64,000 nucleotides of DNA from positions 434,001 to 498,000 of the forward strand of contig JAHBWE010000002.1 in assembly GCA_019637155.1 (NCBI GenBank), in the 5' to 3' direction. Origin of the DNA: Labilithrix sp. GTDB taxonomy: Bacteria; Myxococcota_A; Polyangia; Polyangiales; Polyangiaceae. The translations under genes and the position numbers were made by a program. The notes below the pieces were generated by a model that was not told where the DNA came from, made no database searches, and worked only from the letters and a program-made list of their open reading frames with translations. How positions within the stretch are numbered: position 1 is the first letter of the stretch; each line of letters starts with the position of its first letter. This document shows positions 37,028-46,486 of this stretch, in pieces.

Positions 37028-38236
37028 TTACTCGGGGCTCCGCTCGACGTTGCCCTCGACGTGCAGCTCCCACGGGGCGGCCGCGCAGCCCGCGTTCTTG
37101 TTGCGCACCTCGAGCGTGATCCACCGCGCGTCGTCGACGCTCATGAAGGACTCGTCGCCCCACGAGCGGGTCACGACGTCTTCCTCGTCGGCGGCCTCCT
37201 CGCTCCGCGCGGTGCTGAGACCGCAGGCGACGCGTCCGCCGTGGCCGCCCGTCCCGAACGGATCGAGCTTGAAGCGGCTCTCGTAGACGAAGAGGTCGAA
37301 GTCCTCGCCCGGCGGCGAGGTGAGCGTGGCCGTGAACTTGAGGGGCACGCGCTGGAGGCCGCCGTCGAGCTCCTTCACGCGGAACTGGACCGCGTCGTTG
37401 CAGGTGCCGCTCGCGGTGAGCTCGTCGCTCCCGCGATCGCCGGCGACGGCGCCGAGCTCGCGCGGCTCGCTGCAGCGATCCTCCTCCCACGAGGCGCGCA
37501 TGCGGCCGATCCACGCGATCGTGAGGTCGACGCGCGCGAAGAAGTCGACGTCCCCGCGGCACGCGCCCACGCCGACGACGGAGTCGCCGCAGACGAGCGG
37601 CGCGCCGGAGTCGCCGGACGCGAGGCGGCCCGAGCCGCCGCGGAACGTGAACGCGTCGAGCCTGTCGCCCTGGTACTGCATCGAGGCGCTGCGCTTGGCG
37701 CCGATGGTCGTCGCGCCGTCGGCGTCGTGGCGGCCGAAGCCGACGACGGTGCACGTCTCGGAGGCGCGCGGCGCACGCGCCTCGAGCGAGAGCGGCGTGA
37801 CGCCGTCGACCGGCGCCTTCAGCTTCACGAGGCCCACGTCGAGGTTGGGCAGCCGGCAAGGGTTGAGCAGCCCGATCTCGTGGAAGGGCCTGCGAGGGTT
37901 GTAGTCCGGGAAGACCTTGGCGCCTTCGACCGAGTGACGCGCCATGCCGGCGGTCGCCTCTTCGACCGTCGCGGCCGCCTTGCCGTCTCCGGTGTAGAAC
38001 TCGGTGGGGGTGCCGTGCTGCCGCAGGCACTGCGCGGTGGTGAGGACCAGGTCCGGCGCCACCAGCGTCCCGTTGCACATCGAACCGCCCGGAAACACGA
38101 GCATTCCGACCGCCGCGAAGCCGTCCTCGGCCGAGCGCCCGGCCTGGATCGCGTCGGCGGAGGAGTCGGACGCCTCCTCTTCTACGGCGCAGGCGGCGAG
38201 CGAGAGGGCGAGGACGGTGGCGAGCAGGCGACGCAT
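37028..38236 (-). CDS. Trypsin-like (S1) lipoprotein with catalytic His replaced by Gln
   Basis: The product has 402 residues from the ATG at 38236, which gives a compact signal and lipobox (LALSLAAC, Cys about 15). A GTG at 38254 would add six residues. The S1 domain shows SMCNGTLVAPDLVLTTAQC, LDVGLVKL, CTVVGFGRHD and GRLASGDSGAPLVCG. The Ser and Asp positions are kept but the His of TAAHC is Gln. A C-terminal beta domain (DFDLFVYESRF) resembles the pre-peptidase C-terminal type found after secreted proteases. Without His, normal catalysis is doubtful. It may bind rather than cut. Confidence 0.87.
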   Translation of the reverse strand: MRRLLATVLALSLAACAVEEEASDSSADAIQAGRSAEDGFAAVGMLVFPGGSMCNGTLVAPDLVLTTAQCLRQHGTPTEFYTGDGKAAATVEEATAGMARHSVEGAKVFPDYNPRRPFHEIGLLNPCRLPNLDVGLVKLKAPVDGVTPLSLEARAPRASETCTVVGFGRHDADGATTIGAKRSASMQYQGDRLDAFTFRGGSGRLASGDSGAPLVCGDSVVGVGACRGDVDFFARVDLTIAWIGRMRASWEEDRCSEPRELGAVAGDRGSDELTASGTCNDAVQFRVKELDGGLQRVPLKFTATLTSPPGEDFDLFVYESRFKLDPFGTGGHGGRVACGLSTARSEEAADEEDVVTRSWGDESFMSVDDARWITLEVRNKNAGCAAAPWELHVEGNVERSPE

Positions 38237-38385
38237 GCTTCGTTTCTGAAGCACGGTTGGTGCCGGCGACCCGACAACGGGCGAGCCCGGAATACATGGG
38301 TTTTCGCGGGGTCGGCGCCGGCGTTCCGGGCGGGGAGGACCGTCGTTTCAGATCCGGGACGATCGACGCGATCGTGATCCGGCGC

Positions 38386-39270
38386 TCAGATCTCGCCGTA
38401 GGCGCGGGTGACGAGGCGGCGCGCCACCGTCTGGATGCCGGTGTGCTCGTAGTAGTTGTTGCTGACGTCGAGGGCGGCGGCGACGAGATCGAGCTTGTCG
38501 TCGGCGACGTCGACGTACTCGCGCACCTTCGCGAGGATGCCGTCCTGGCTGATCGCGTTGTTCTGGATCTTGGCGTCGATCGCCGATTTTGCGCCGTCGA
38601 GCGTGGAGGTGACGAGCTGCTTCTTGTTCCCGATGTCGCCGGGGAGGTAGCTGGCGATCGTGCGGAAGACGCGGTTGTTCGCGAGCTCGCCCTCGGTGAT
38701 GCCCTGCACCGCGCTGATGACCTTCGACACGCCGTCGGGGCCGAGCGGCAGGACGACGTCGAGCGCGATCCACGCCGAGAAGCGCATCGCGTCCTCTTTG
38801 CTCGCGTTCAGGAGCGAGCTCACGAAGTCGCCGACGCTGTCGCCGGGGAGGCCGTTCATCGAGCAGAACGCGGCGAGCTCGGCGGCGAGCTTCACGCCGG
38901 CGTCGATGGCCTGGACCGTGTCCGGCTTGGGCGTGATGTCCTTGAGGAAGCTGAGGAGCTCGAAGCGCTGGCCGGCGAGGCTCGCGAGCGAGGCGGCGCC
39001 GGCCATCGTGCTCTCTGAGTCGACGAGCTTGAAGATCGTCGCCGCGCGCTGGTAGCCGGTGCTCTCGTCGAACCAGAGCTGGAGCGCCTTCACGCCGACG
39101 GCCTGGACGACCTCGGGATCGGTCTCGCCGGTGACGGACTCCACCATCTTCTCGAAGCTGGTCACGTTCTGCCACTCGCCCGGGGCGAGGTAGTCGAGGA
39201 CGCCGAGGACGCGCGTGGTGAGGCTCGTCTCGGGGAGCGCCTGCAGAAGGGTATGGATCGAATCGCTCAT
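38386..39270 (-). CDS. Hypothetical all-helical protein
   Basis: This is a 294-residue protein without signal peptide or membrane span, so presumably cytoplasmic. It is mainly helical and weakly acidic (HTLLQALPETSLTTRVLGVL at the start; SLLNASKEDAMRFSAWIALD in the middle). I do not recognise the family. The next gene upstream on the same strand encodes a lipoprotein whose stop is 17 bases away. The two may form an operon. Confidence 0.7.
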   Translation of the reverse strand: MSDSIHTLLQALPETSLTTRVLGVLDYLAPGEWQNVTSFEKMVESVTGETDPEVVQAVGVKALQLWFDESTGYQRAATIFKLVDSESTMAGAASLASLAGQRFELLSFLKDITPKPDTVQAIDAGVKLAAELAAFCSMNGLPGDSVGDFVSSLLNASKEDAMRFSAWIALDVVLPLGPDGVSKVISAVQGITEGELANNRVFRTIASYLPGDIGNKKQLVTSTLDGAKSAIDAKIQNNAISQDGILAKVREYVDVADDKLDLVAAALDVSNNYYEHTGIQTVARRLVTRAYGEI

Positions 39271-39287
39271 TGGAGTGGACCTCGTGC

Positions 39288-39803
39288 TCAGAGCGCGGAC
39301 AGGCCGCGGAGATCGAACTTGGAGATGACGCCCTTGCGAGCGTCGTGATCGAGCGACTGGCTCGACACGCTGACCTGGTAGCGATCCTTGACGAGGATCA
39401 TCGTCTTGTTCTTGCCGAAGGTGGCGACGGGGTGCGCGTCGACCTTGTCGGCGGCGCCTTCGAATTTCTTCTTGTCAGCGTCTTTCCCGTTGAGGTCCGT
39501 GACGGCGAGGAGCGCGATCTCCTTGCCGTCCTTGGAGAGCTTCGCCTCCGCGTACCCCTCCTTGTCGGCGGTGAACACGCGCGACGCGCCCTCGGTGCCG
39601 TCGGGCGGGAAGAACTTGTTGAAGCTCCCCGTCTCGGCCTTCGGCGCCGACGACGTGGGCGCCGACTCGGCGGCCTTCTGCGCGCTGGCCGCCGCCTGCT
39701 CCCAGCGGTCCTCTTTCTTCTGGCAGGCGCCGACCCCGAGGAGAACGACGAGCGCCGCGACGCCGAAGAGCCGCTTCGAAACTGCGTGAGTGATCGAGTG
39801 CAT
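39288..39803 (-). CDS. Small lipoprotein of unknown function
   Basis: The product has 171 residues from the ATG at 39803. This start gives a proper signal with lipobox VLLGVGAC (Cys about 27), while the longer frame adds 22 residues with no signal character. After an Ala/Ser-rich linker comes a soluble domain (SFNKFFPPDGTEGASRVFTA, EGYAEAKLSKDGKEIALLAV) that resembles small two-layer domains of periplasmic proteins. No catalytic motif is visible. It precedes the unknown helical gene by 17 bases, so the two were probably transcribed together. Confidence 0.72.
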   Translation of the reverse strand: MHSITHAVSKRLFGVAALVVLLGVGACQKKEDRWEQAAASAQKAAESAPTSSAPKAETGSFNKFFPPDGTEGASRVFTADKEGYAEAKLSKDGKEIALLAVTDLNGKDADKKKFEGAADKVDAHPVATFGKNKTMILVKDRYQVSVSSQSLDHDARKGVISKFDLRGLSAL

Positions 39804-39959
39804 GCGAAGGGTCACGGCGCTCGCGCAAGCAGCCGCCATGCCACGCCGAGCGCTCGTCATCCCGCACACTTGGCGCCCCGTTGCTGCGTCGGCGCGACAC
39901 CAACCATCGCTCGGAGGCGACGATAGACGACCGTGAGCTCAGTCTTCGTCGCGGCGAGG

Positions 39960-41405
39960 CTACGGGCCCCCGACGTGGTCGAACGTGGAGTCCTCGAAGA
40001 AGACGCGGTCGTCCTGCGGCGCCTCGGGGCGGAGGGTGACGCCCTTCGTCGTCCGCGTCGGCCATTCGTCGGGCGGCGTCGGCGGCACCACGTCCTGGAA
40101 CCAGCCGACGATGACGCCGTTGTCCGCGATCCCGAAGAGCTGCTCCAGGCGCCATGCGCTCTCGCTGGGACGTGGAATCGGGAGGCGGACATAGGCAAAA
40201 CCGCGCGTCGGGTGCCAGAGCGCTCCACGCATCCGATCGCTGATGGATCGCGGAACGTTCTCGCCGTCGGCGGTCGCCTTGACGGAGCCCACGATCATTC
40301 CCGCAGCGTTGACCCCACGGCAGTCGATCGCGTGAGGGTTGCTATCGGGACCCGGCATGATGGTGAACCCACGGGCGGTCGGGATACCGCCGTCGTCGTC
40401 CGGCGTCTGGATCGCGGGAACGCCGCGGAAGCAACGGCTCGGGCCCTCGTAGCCGCTCGACGAGGAGTCGACGATCCCGATGACCTCACCGTTCACACCG
40501 ATCGCGCGGCCGAAATGGTTTTGGTAGCCGTCGATGTCGAGGAGCACGCGCGTCCCATCGGGCTCCCAGAGGAAGCCGCGCCACGTGGTCCAGTCGTAGA
40601 GCGTTCCCACGATACGTCCGCCCGAGTGCATTCGCTCGATGGAACAATCTCCTTCGTCGCCGGGATCGCACGTGCGCAGCACGGCGCCGTCCTTCCACGT
40701 GAAGCTGAGCCACTGCGACCGATCGCCGTCGAGGTACTGGGCGAGCACAGTTCCGTCCGCGGCGAGACCGCGAACGAGCGCGTACTCCGCGCCGGCCGGC
40801 GGCGTGATGACGACCTCCTCGCCGCTCGCCTTCACGAGGACGAGCTCTCCGTTCGTCCGCTCCCCGACGCGATTCCCCGCGCTGTCGACGTCCGCCCAGC
40901 CGACGTCCGGATCCACCTCGGTGGTGTACAGCGTTCCATGAACGACGGTGCCGAGCCCGTCCTTCACGTTCACCTGAATGACGAGCGACCTCTCTTCGCC
41001 GGCCGCGACGACGGAGCCGTGCACCTCGTCGGTTCCTACGTAGCCGGGCGAGGGGGCGTAGCGGATCACACCGTCCTTGACGGTCGTCTCACCGTGCGCG
41101 GCAGGCTCGATGGTGAGGTTCGTCCCCGCTTCGGGAGCTTCGGCGATCCGAATGGAGACCGGGACATCGCGGATCGTGACCATCGTGAAGACGAGCGGCG
41201 CCGGGCCCGAAGCGTCGGCGGGCGCGCCGCCGTCGTACTGCGCCGCGGATGAGTCACGCGGCGCGGCGTCCGCTGTGCCGATGACGCCGGAGTCGGGGTC
41301 GAGATTCGACGGCGTCGCCGGATCGTCGTCCGCGCACGCGGTGGCCAGCGCGATCGTCCCAAAGGTGGCGCTGGCGAAGAACACAAGCCTCGAAGAATGG
41401 ATCAT
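39960..41405 (-). CDS. Lipoprotein with HAF-type extracellular repeats
   Basis: The product has 481 residues from the ATG at 41405 (a GTG at 41414 is three codons longer). A signal and lipobox (IALATAC) are followed by an Asp/Ala-rich linker. An Ig-like domain (VTIRDVPVSIRIAEAPEAG) comes next, and then several copies of a G-x-A-x-x-x-N-x-x-G-x-x-V/I-G unit. Examples are GRAIGVNGEVIGIV, CRGVNAAGMIVGSV and GIADNGVIVGWF. These are like HAF repeats of predicted surface proteins. The divergent gene at 41479 has a related plan. Function unknown; surface location is inferred. Confidence 0.78.
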   Translation of the reverse strand: MIHSSRLVFFASATFGTIALATACADDDPATPSNLDPDSGVIGTADAAPRDSSAAQYDGGAPADASGPAPLVFTMVTIRDVPVSIRIAEAPEAGTNLTIEPAAHGETTVKDGVIRYAPSPGYVGTDEVHGSVVAAGEERSLVIQVNVKDGLGTVVHGTLYTTEVDPDVGWADVDSAGNRVGERTNGELVLVKASGEEVVITPPAGAEYALVRGLAADGTVLAQYLDGDRSQWLSFTWKDGAVLRTCDPGDEGDCSIERMHSGGRIVGTLYDWTTWRGFLWEPDGTRVLLDIDGYQNHFGRAIGVNGEVIGIVDSSSSGYEGPSRCFRGVPAIQTPDDDGGIPTARGFTIMPGPDSNPHAIDCRGVNAAGMIVGSVKATADGENVPRSISDRMRGALWHPTRGFAYVRLPIPRPSESAWRLEQLFGIADNGVIVGWFQDVVPPTPPDEWPTRTTKGVTLRPEAPQDDRVFFEDSTFDHVGGP

Positions 41406-41478
41406 GCGATGCACGAGTACAGTTGTTGTTAGTCAAATGCAACTGCAATCAAGATGCTATAGTCATGCGTGCCAAACG
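41406..41478. promoter_or_regulatory. AT-rich divergent promoter region with a CAGTTG-CAACTG dyad
   Basis: These 73 bp separate two related, divergent lipoprotein genes. Within it, cagttg (41420-41425) and caactg (41440-41445) are exact inverted copies separated by 14 bases, a layout typical of a dimeric regulator's site. The sequence is clearly richer in AT than its surroundings, and gctatagt (41456-41463) could serve as a -10 element for the plus-strand gene. Confidence 0.5.
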
Positions 41479-43203
41479 ATGAGAAGGCTCAAAGCGACCA
41501 TGCTCCTCGCGTCGACGCCGACGCTCGTCCTGATCGTGCTCACGGCCTGCGACGAGAGCTCGTCGTCGATGCACGAGAGCGTCGACGCGGGGCACCCCCT
41601 CGACGTCGTACGCGCGCCGGAGCCGGCGCGCGTAGACGCCTCCGTACTGGACGGCGACGGAGGTGCTCGCGACGACGCCGCGACGGCGCCCGATGCATCG
41701 CCGGACGTCGTCGAGCTCATGGATGGCGGTCAGATCTCCGCCGTATCGTTCGTCGTGGCGCCGCGGATGCAGGCCGACGTCTCGGTGCCGCTCCTCGAGG
41801 GAGAGCTGGTCGAGATCCTGTCGGCGCCCGCGGGGATCGAGACGACCGTCGACGCCGGCACGATTCGGCTACGTCTGTCACGAGTGTTCACGGCAGGAGC
41901 GGTGACGTACCGTGCGCTCTCGAACGGGAGCAGTCGCAGCGGGCGCCTCGACGTGCGGGCGGACACGAGCTCCTTCGCGACCATCGACGGTGAGCTCTAC
42001 CGGGTGCGCGAGGTCGCGAGCGACAAGCCGAGCACGCCAGGGGCACGTCTCGGTCTCTGGAGCGGGAGTGACGCGCGCGCGATGGGGACTTGGGAGTCGG
42101 CGAGCACGACGTCGTCGGTGTTGATCGAGGGTGGCGCGCTGCAGTTCGGAGGTCCGGGGACGGCCTTCCGGCATGCTGACGCGACGACGACGTTCGGGAG
42201 CCGTGACGGCCGGCCCGCTTGGTACGAGGGCGGCGCATGGACCACGCTGCCTTGGGGTGACGCGGCGGGCAGTCTCTTCGACCGCCGCCACGACTGGCAC
42301 GCGGCGGCGGTACGTGACGCGACGAGGTTTGGTGACGACGAGCTTCACGCCGTTCGCTGCTCCACCGCGAGCTACGCGGACTGCGCTCGCGTTGGCCCGG
42401 ACGACGCGACGGAGAGCGAAGCTCACGCCGTCGACACGACGGGACGAGTCGTCGGCTGCGGCAAACATGAAGGTCATCGTCGTCCTTTCACGTCCGTCGG
42501 CGACGCCGGGACGGGGGCGTGGGAGCCCACGGGCCTCCATGGATGTTTCCACGGGTTCCGCGACGATGGCTCGATCGTGGGCGAGGTGACCGAGCCGGAT
42601 GGGGAGCTTCGCGCGCTTCATGTCGGGACGTCGGTCGCGCGTATCGTCTTCGCGCGCCGCCTCGGTGGCTGGCTGGCAGGAGGCCGCGGCGGCCTCTTCG
42701 GCGGCACGATCGATTATGGCGGTCACCTCCTCGCCGCCAAGCTGGAGCCGTGGCCGTCGATCGTCGGCGTCTCGCTGCAAGAGGCGCCGGAGCCTCAAAA
42801 TCCAGCGCTCGCGCACGCGTGTGGGCATGGGGAATCAGGCCCGTTCTCGACGCTCGTGGCATCGGCGACGCCCGCGGAGGCGCCGACGTTCCGACGATCG
42901 CACACCTTCTACACGATCGCGCGTCCGCCGTTGGTGGGGGACCCCGCCTTCATCGCGCTCGACAACACGGTCGACGGCGAGCTGACGCTCCACTTCCAGG
43001 AGCCCATCGCGGTGCGCATGACGGGCCCGAACGGCCATGACGTGCCCATCGATTTCGCGGACCGGACCGGGCGCTGCCCAGTGCTCCGGCAGTTCGTTCA
43101 GTTCCACCCGCACGCGGTCGGTCGTCACGTGATCGAGCTCGGCCCAGGTCGCAGCGCGAACGTGCACATGGTCTACGAGCGGGGATCGTCTGTGGAGCCG
43201 TAG
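41479..43203 (+). CDS. Lipoprotein, diverged relative of the 39960-41405 gene
   Basis: The product has 574 residues from the ATG at 41479, the start which gives a signal and lipobox (LVLIVLTAC). An Asp/Ala-rich linker follows, then a domain (SFVVAPRMQADVSVPLLEGE, IETTVDAGTIRLRLSRVF) that aligns in plan with the Ig-like domain of the divergent gene. Weaker HAF-like units come next (SEAHAVDTTGRVVGC, GFRDDGSIVGEV). A C-terminal beta domain ends at HMVYERGSSVEP. The frame stays open further upstream but lacks signal character there. Function unknown. It is probably surface-exposed and co-regulated with its neighbour across the shared 73-bp region. Confidence 0.78.
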   Translation: MRRLKATMLLASTPTLVLIVLTACDESSSSMHESVDAGHPLDVVRAPEPARVDASVLDGDGGARDDAATAPDASPDVVELMDGGQISAVSFVVAPRMQADVSVPLLEGELVEILSAPAGIETTVDAGTIRLRLSRVFTAGAVTYRALSNGSSRSGRLDVRADTSSFATIDGELYRVREVASDKPSTPGARLGLWSGSDARAMGTWESASTTSSVLIEGGALQFGGPGTAFRHADATTTFGSRDGRPAWYEGGAWTTLPWGDAAGSLFDRRHDWHAAAVRDATRFGDDELHAVRCSTASYADCARVGPDDATESEAHAVDTTGRVVGCGKHEGHRRPFTSVGDAGTGAWEPTGLHGCFHGFRDDGSIVGEVTEPDGELRALHVGTSVARIVFARRLGGWLAGGRGGLFGGTIDYGGHLLAAKLEPWPSIVGVSLQEAPEPQNPALAHACGHGESGPFSTLVASATPAEAPTFRRSHTFYTIARPPLVGDPAFIALDNTVDGELTLHFQEPIAVRMTGPNGHDVPIDFADRTGRCPVLRQFVQFHPHAVGRHVIELGPGRSANVHMVYERGSSVEP

Positions 43204-43210
43204 TGAGCGG

Positions 43211-45346
43211 CTACGGCTCCAGCACCCGGACGTCGAGGGCCCACTTGCCGGTCGCGCCGTTGTAGCCGTCGATCTGGACGTAGTAGGTGCCGGGGTCGAG
43301 GGTGATGTCGAGGAAGCTGCGGCCGGGGCCGGTGCCGACGTGGCAGGCGGAGCTCAGCTCGATGCCGGGGCAGGGCTCGCCTTGGCGGAGATCGAGGATC
43401 GTCTGCATGTCCGAGCCGCTCATGTCGAAGACGACGCGGCGGCGCTGGGTGAGGACCAGCTTGCCGAGCTGGTCCTTCGCCGTGCCCGCCGGCTGGCCGG
43501 TCTGGTCGCAGCCGGCGCTGAAGTCGGCGGTCATGTCCGTCGTGTCGCCCGTGAAGTAGCCGCCCGTGTCCGGGATCGGGAACGCGTCGGTGCAGCCGTC
43601 GCCCGCGGTGATGACCGTCGGCGGGACGGTGGGGCGGACGAGAGGGAAGAGGAGCGCGGACTCGGAGAGCTGATCGCCGACCACGACGCGGTACTCGCCG
43701 GCGGGCTGGTTGCGGCGCGAGACGCGCTGCGGGGTCGAGCCCTGCGTGCACGCGATCGCCGCGTCGCACGCGGGGGGGCTGAGCGAGACCATGCCCTGAT
43801 CGATGAACGGGAAGCGGCCGATGACGAGCACGTCGCTCGGGGCGTCGAGCGTGAGCTTGAACGCCGCGTCGGCGAAGCCGGGGCCGCAGCCGTTGTCGAT
43901 CGCGTCCTCGTGATCGGTGAGGCTCACGAGCTTCGTCTTGTTCGGCTCGATCTCCGGCGCCGTCGCGCACGACTCCTCCGGGAGCGGATCGGTCGGGGGA
44001 GACGTCTTCACGATGATCGACGCGTCGATCTGCGTCGTCGCCGCGACGCTGACGACGTGGACGCCCTTCGCGAGCCGCCGCTTGAAGAGCGGGGAGGACT
44101 CGCCGGCGCGGCACGCGAGCTCGTCGGTCGTGCAGCTCGCCGGATCGCGGAGGCTCACGATCGGCGCGCCCGTGCCGAGCGTCCGCGACGCGAAGATGCG
44201 CACGTCGCGCTCCTCCGTGAGCTCGAACGAATACGTGAGCTCGCCGCCGGTCGCGTTCGCGTGGCAGTCGGAGGAGAGATCGAACTTCGCGTCGATGAGC
44301 GAGACGGCCGCCGCCTGATCGAGCGCGATCGGCGCGGGCGACGCGCAGCTCTCGTTGGCCGGAGGATCGGTCGGCGGGAGGAACGCGACGCCGAGATCGA
44401 CGATGGACTCGTTGCGCGTCGCGACGACGGCGTAGACGGTGGAGCCCGCCGCTTGCCTGCGCGCGATCGCGCGCGCGTCGGCGACGTTCGGGACGCGCTG
44501 GCACTGGATCTCCTGGCTCGCGTCGCCGCACGCGCGCTGGAGCGTTAGGCCGACCTCCGCGTTGAGCGACGAGTTGGTGCGGGCGCGGACGAGGACGTCG
44601 CGCGCGCCGTCGGCCGGGACCCTGATCGCCACGACGATGTCCTGGCCGCTCGTCGACGTCGCGCAGCTCGTGCCGTAGTCGGGCTTCGTCGCGACCGTGC
44701 TGAGGAGGTACGTCCCCGCCGTCGCGATCGTGGTCGCGGTCGCGCACGTGTCGTTCTCGGGCACCGAGCACGGCTGTTCGTCGATCCGGCCGTCGCAGTT
44801 GTCGTCCTTGAAGTTGCCGCAGATCTCGGCCTTCTTGCTGCTGACGGTGGGATCGGTGTCGTCGCAGTCGCCGCCGCCGTTGCAGTGGTAGTCCGGGTCG
44901 CCGTCGCCGTCGACGTCGCGCAGGACGTGCTCGCACGACTGGGTGCCCTCGACGCAGCGATCGATCGTGCAGCCGTCGCCGTCGGAGCAGGTGACGACCG
45001 GGCCCGGCGCGCAGCCCTGACGGAGGACGCAGCGCTCGCTGCCGTTGCAGTAGGCGCCGTCCTGGCACTGCGCGTCGTCGGGCGTGTTGCGGCAGCGCCC
45101 GAGCTCCTGATCGCAGCGGTCGAAGGTGCACGGGATCTGATCGTCGCACTGCCCGTCGTCGTTGCACGGGCCGCCGATCGTGGGGTCCACGCCGCCCGCG
45201 TCGACGACCGGCGCCTCCGCCTCCGCCTCCGGCCCCGCGTCGAGCGACGCGACGAAGCGGTCGCGCACCTCCGTGCCACATCCGGCCGGAGCGAACGCGA
45301 GGACGAGGACCGACGACAGCGCCGAAGCGCCGAGCAGAGCCTTCAT
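43211..45346 (-). CDS. MopE-like putative metal-binding lipoprotein
   Basis: The product has 711 residues from the ATG at 45346 (another ATG lies two codons upstream). A signal with lipobox LAFAPAGC is followed by cysteine-rich segments (CNDDGQCDDQIPC, CNGSERCVLRQGC). A MopE-like calcium/metal motif then appears: DVDGDGDPDYHCNGGGDCDD and EICGNFKDDNCDGRID, around residues 145-190. Three or four beta-rich pre-peptidase-like domains follow, each opening near an E-S-C-A-x-A-P element (NESCASPAPI, EESCATAPEI). Such proteins are surface or secreted in myxobacteria. The metal role is inferred from the motif family. Confidence 0.85.
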   Translation of the reverse strand: MKALLGASALSSVLVLAFAPAGCGTEVRDRFVASLDAGPEAEAEAPVVDAGGVDPTIGGPCNDDGQCDDQIPCTFDRCDQELGRCRNTPDDAQCQDGAYCNGSERCVLRQGCAPGPVVTCSDGDGCTIDRCVEGTQSCEHVLRDVDGDGDPDYHCNGGGDCDDTDPTVSSKKAEICGNFKDDNCDGRIDEQPCSVPENDTCATATTIATAGTYLLSTVATKPDYGTSCATSTSGQDIVVAIRVPADGARDVLVRARTNSSLNAEVGLTLQRACGDASQEIQCQRVPNVADARAIARRQAAGSTVYAVVATRNESIVDLGVAFLPPTDPPANESCASPAPIALDQAAAVSLIDAKFDLSSDCHANATGGELTYSFELTEERDVRIFASRTLGTGAPIVSLRDPASCTTDELACRAGESSPLFKRRLAKGVHVVSVAATTQIDASIIVKTSPPTDPLPEESCATAPEIEPNKTKLVSLTDHEDAIDNGCGPGFADAAFKLTLDAPSDVLVIGRFPFIDQGMVSLSPPACDAAIACTQGSTPQRVSRRNQPAGEYRVVVGDQLSESALLFPLVRPTVPPTVITAGDGCTDAFPIPDTGGYFTGDTTDMTADFSAGCDQTGQPAGTAKDQLGKLVLTQRRRVVFDMSGSDMQTILDLRQGEPCPGIELSSACHVGTGPGRSFLDITLDPGTYYVQIDGYNGATGKWALDVRVLEP

Positions 45347-45362
45347 GCCCATCGAGCGGATC

Positions 45363-45506
45363 TCAGATCATCTTGGCGAGCGGGATCTCGTGGCCCTTCG
45401 GGCACACCGCCTTGTACTCCTGCTCGGCCTTCGCGGCCGGGATCTTCACCGTCGCGCCGCAGTCGGGGCACTTCACCTCGACGATGTCTTCGTCGCCTTT
45501 GGACAT
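45363..45506 (-). CDS. 47-residue zinc-ribbon protein
   Basis: This very small gene is read from the ATG at 45506. The product starts MSKGDEDIVEVKCPDCG and continues with ATVKIPAAKAEQEYKAVCPK and GHEIPLAKMI. The CPDC pair and the later CPKGH supply three Cys and one His spaced as in a zinc ribbon. Codon use is typical of the window and a stop follows properly. It lies 16 bp downstream of the MopE-like gene's start (minus-strand order: zinc ribbon first, then the lipoprotein) and is divergent from the ArsA pair. Function unknown; a nucleic-acid or protein adaptor is possible. Confidence 0.7.
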   Translation of the reverse strand: MSKGDEDIVEVKCPDCGATVKIPAAKAEQEYKAVCPKGHEIPLAKMI

Positions 45507-45553
45507 GCCGAGAAGCCTAGCACCCCGCCTTCCGATCCTGATACGCCGGGGCT

Positions 45554-46486
45554 GTGAAGGCGCTGCTCCCGCTCCGCGCCGTCCTCGTGACCGGGAAAGG
45601 CGGCGTCGGCAAGACGACGGTCGCCGCCACCCTCGCGCGGTACTTCGCCGCCTCGGGCAAGCGCGTCCTCGCGACCGAGATCGCCGGCGACGACGATCCT
45701 TCCTCTGCGCTCGCCGCCGCGCTCGGCGCGAGCACGATCACGGAGGAGCCGCGGGAGATCGCGCCGAACCTGTGGCTCGCGTCGCTCTCACCGTCGACCG
45801 GGCACCAGCGCTTCCTCCGCGACGTGCTGCCGATGAAGGTCCTCGCCGACGCGGCGATGAGGGCGGGCGCGATCCGCCGCTTCCTCTCCGCCGCGCCGAC
45901 GTTCCCCGAGATGGGGATCCTCTACCGCCTCCTCGATCTCCAGCGCGCGAAGCGGAAGGACGGCTCCTGGACCTACGAGACGATCATCTGCGACCTGCCC
46001 GCGACCGGGCACGCGCTCGCGCTCGCGCAGGTGCCAGAGGCGCTCCTCAAGGTCATCACGAGCGGTCCGATCGCGGCGGCGGTGAAGGAGGGGCTCGCGT
46101 TCCTCCTCGATCCGAAGCAGGTCGGCGGCGTCATCGTCACGCTGCCGGAGACGCTGCCGGTGAGCGAGGCGATCGAGCTCGCGGAGGGCGTCGCCAAACA
46201 TCGCATCCCGCTCGCGCGCGTCGTCGTGAACCGCGTCCCGTTCGATCCGTTCGACGCGGAGGAGCGCGCGTTCCTCGATCGCGCGCTCGCCGGGCGCCCG
46301 CCTACCCTCGGCGTCCGCACGCTCGAGCGCATCGATCGCGCGCGCGCGGCGATCGAGCGCCTGACGGCGTCGGTCGCGATCCCGGTCGAGACGATGCAGG
46401 ACGTGTGGCTCGACGGCCCGCGCCTCGCCGAGGAGATGGCCTCGCTCCTCTCGGTGGAGCAGGCCTCGGTGGAGCATGCCCGATAG
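45554..46486 (+). CDS. ArsA/GET3-like ATPase, first of a pair
   Basis: This is a 310-residue deviant-Walker P-loop ATPase. VLVTGKGGVGKTTVAATLAR is near residue 10, followed by ATEIAGDDDPSSALAAALG. The switch segment is IICDLPATGHALALAQVP (D-x-x-x-T-G-H, with Ala where ArsA usually has Pro). It starts with GTG and overlaps the next gene by 11 bases. Related paired ATPases of unknown role occur in actinobacteria and myxobacteria. No arsenite pump or tail-anchored-protein factor is nearby, so an arsenic role is not supported. Confidence 0.88.
   Translation: MKALLPLRAVLVTGKGGVGKTTVAATLARYFAASGKRVLATEIAGDDDPSSALAAALGASTITEEPREIAPNLWLASLSPSTGHQRFLRDVLPMKVLADAAMRAGAIRRFLSAAPTFPEMGILYRLLDLQRAKRKDGSWTYETIICDLPATGHALALAQVPEALLKVITSGPIAAAVKEGLAFLLDPKQVGGVIVTLPETLPVSEAIELAEGVAKHRIPLARVVVNRVPFDPFDAEERAFLDRALAGRPPTLGVRTLERIDRARAAIERLTASVAIPVETMQDVWLDGPRLAEEMASLLSVEQASVEHAR

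Noticed and set aside
38220..38260. Hairpin gcttcgtttctgaagc as regulator of the 37028 gene
   Set aside because: The stem is only five base pairs and could occur by chance.
43775..43785. Run of G in the MopE-like gene as a second phase-variation site
   Set aside because: Only seven G, common at this base composition.
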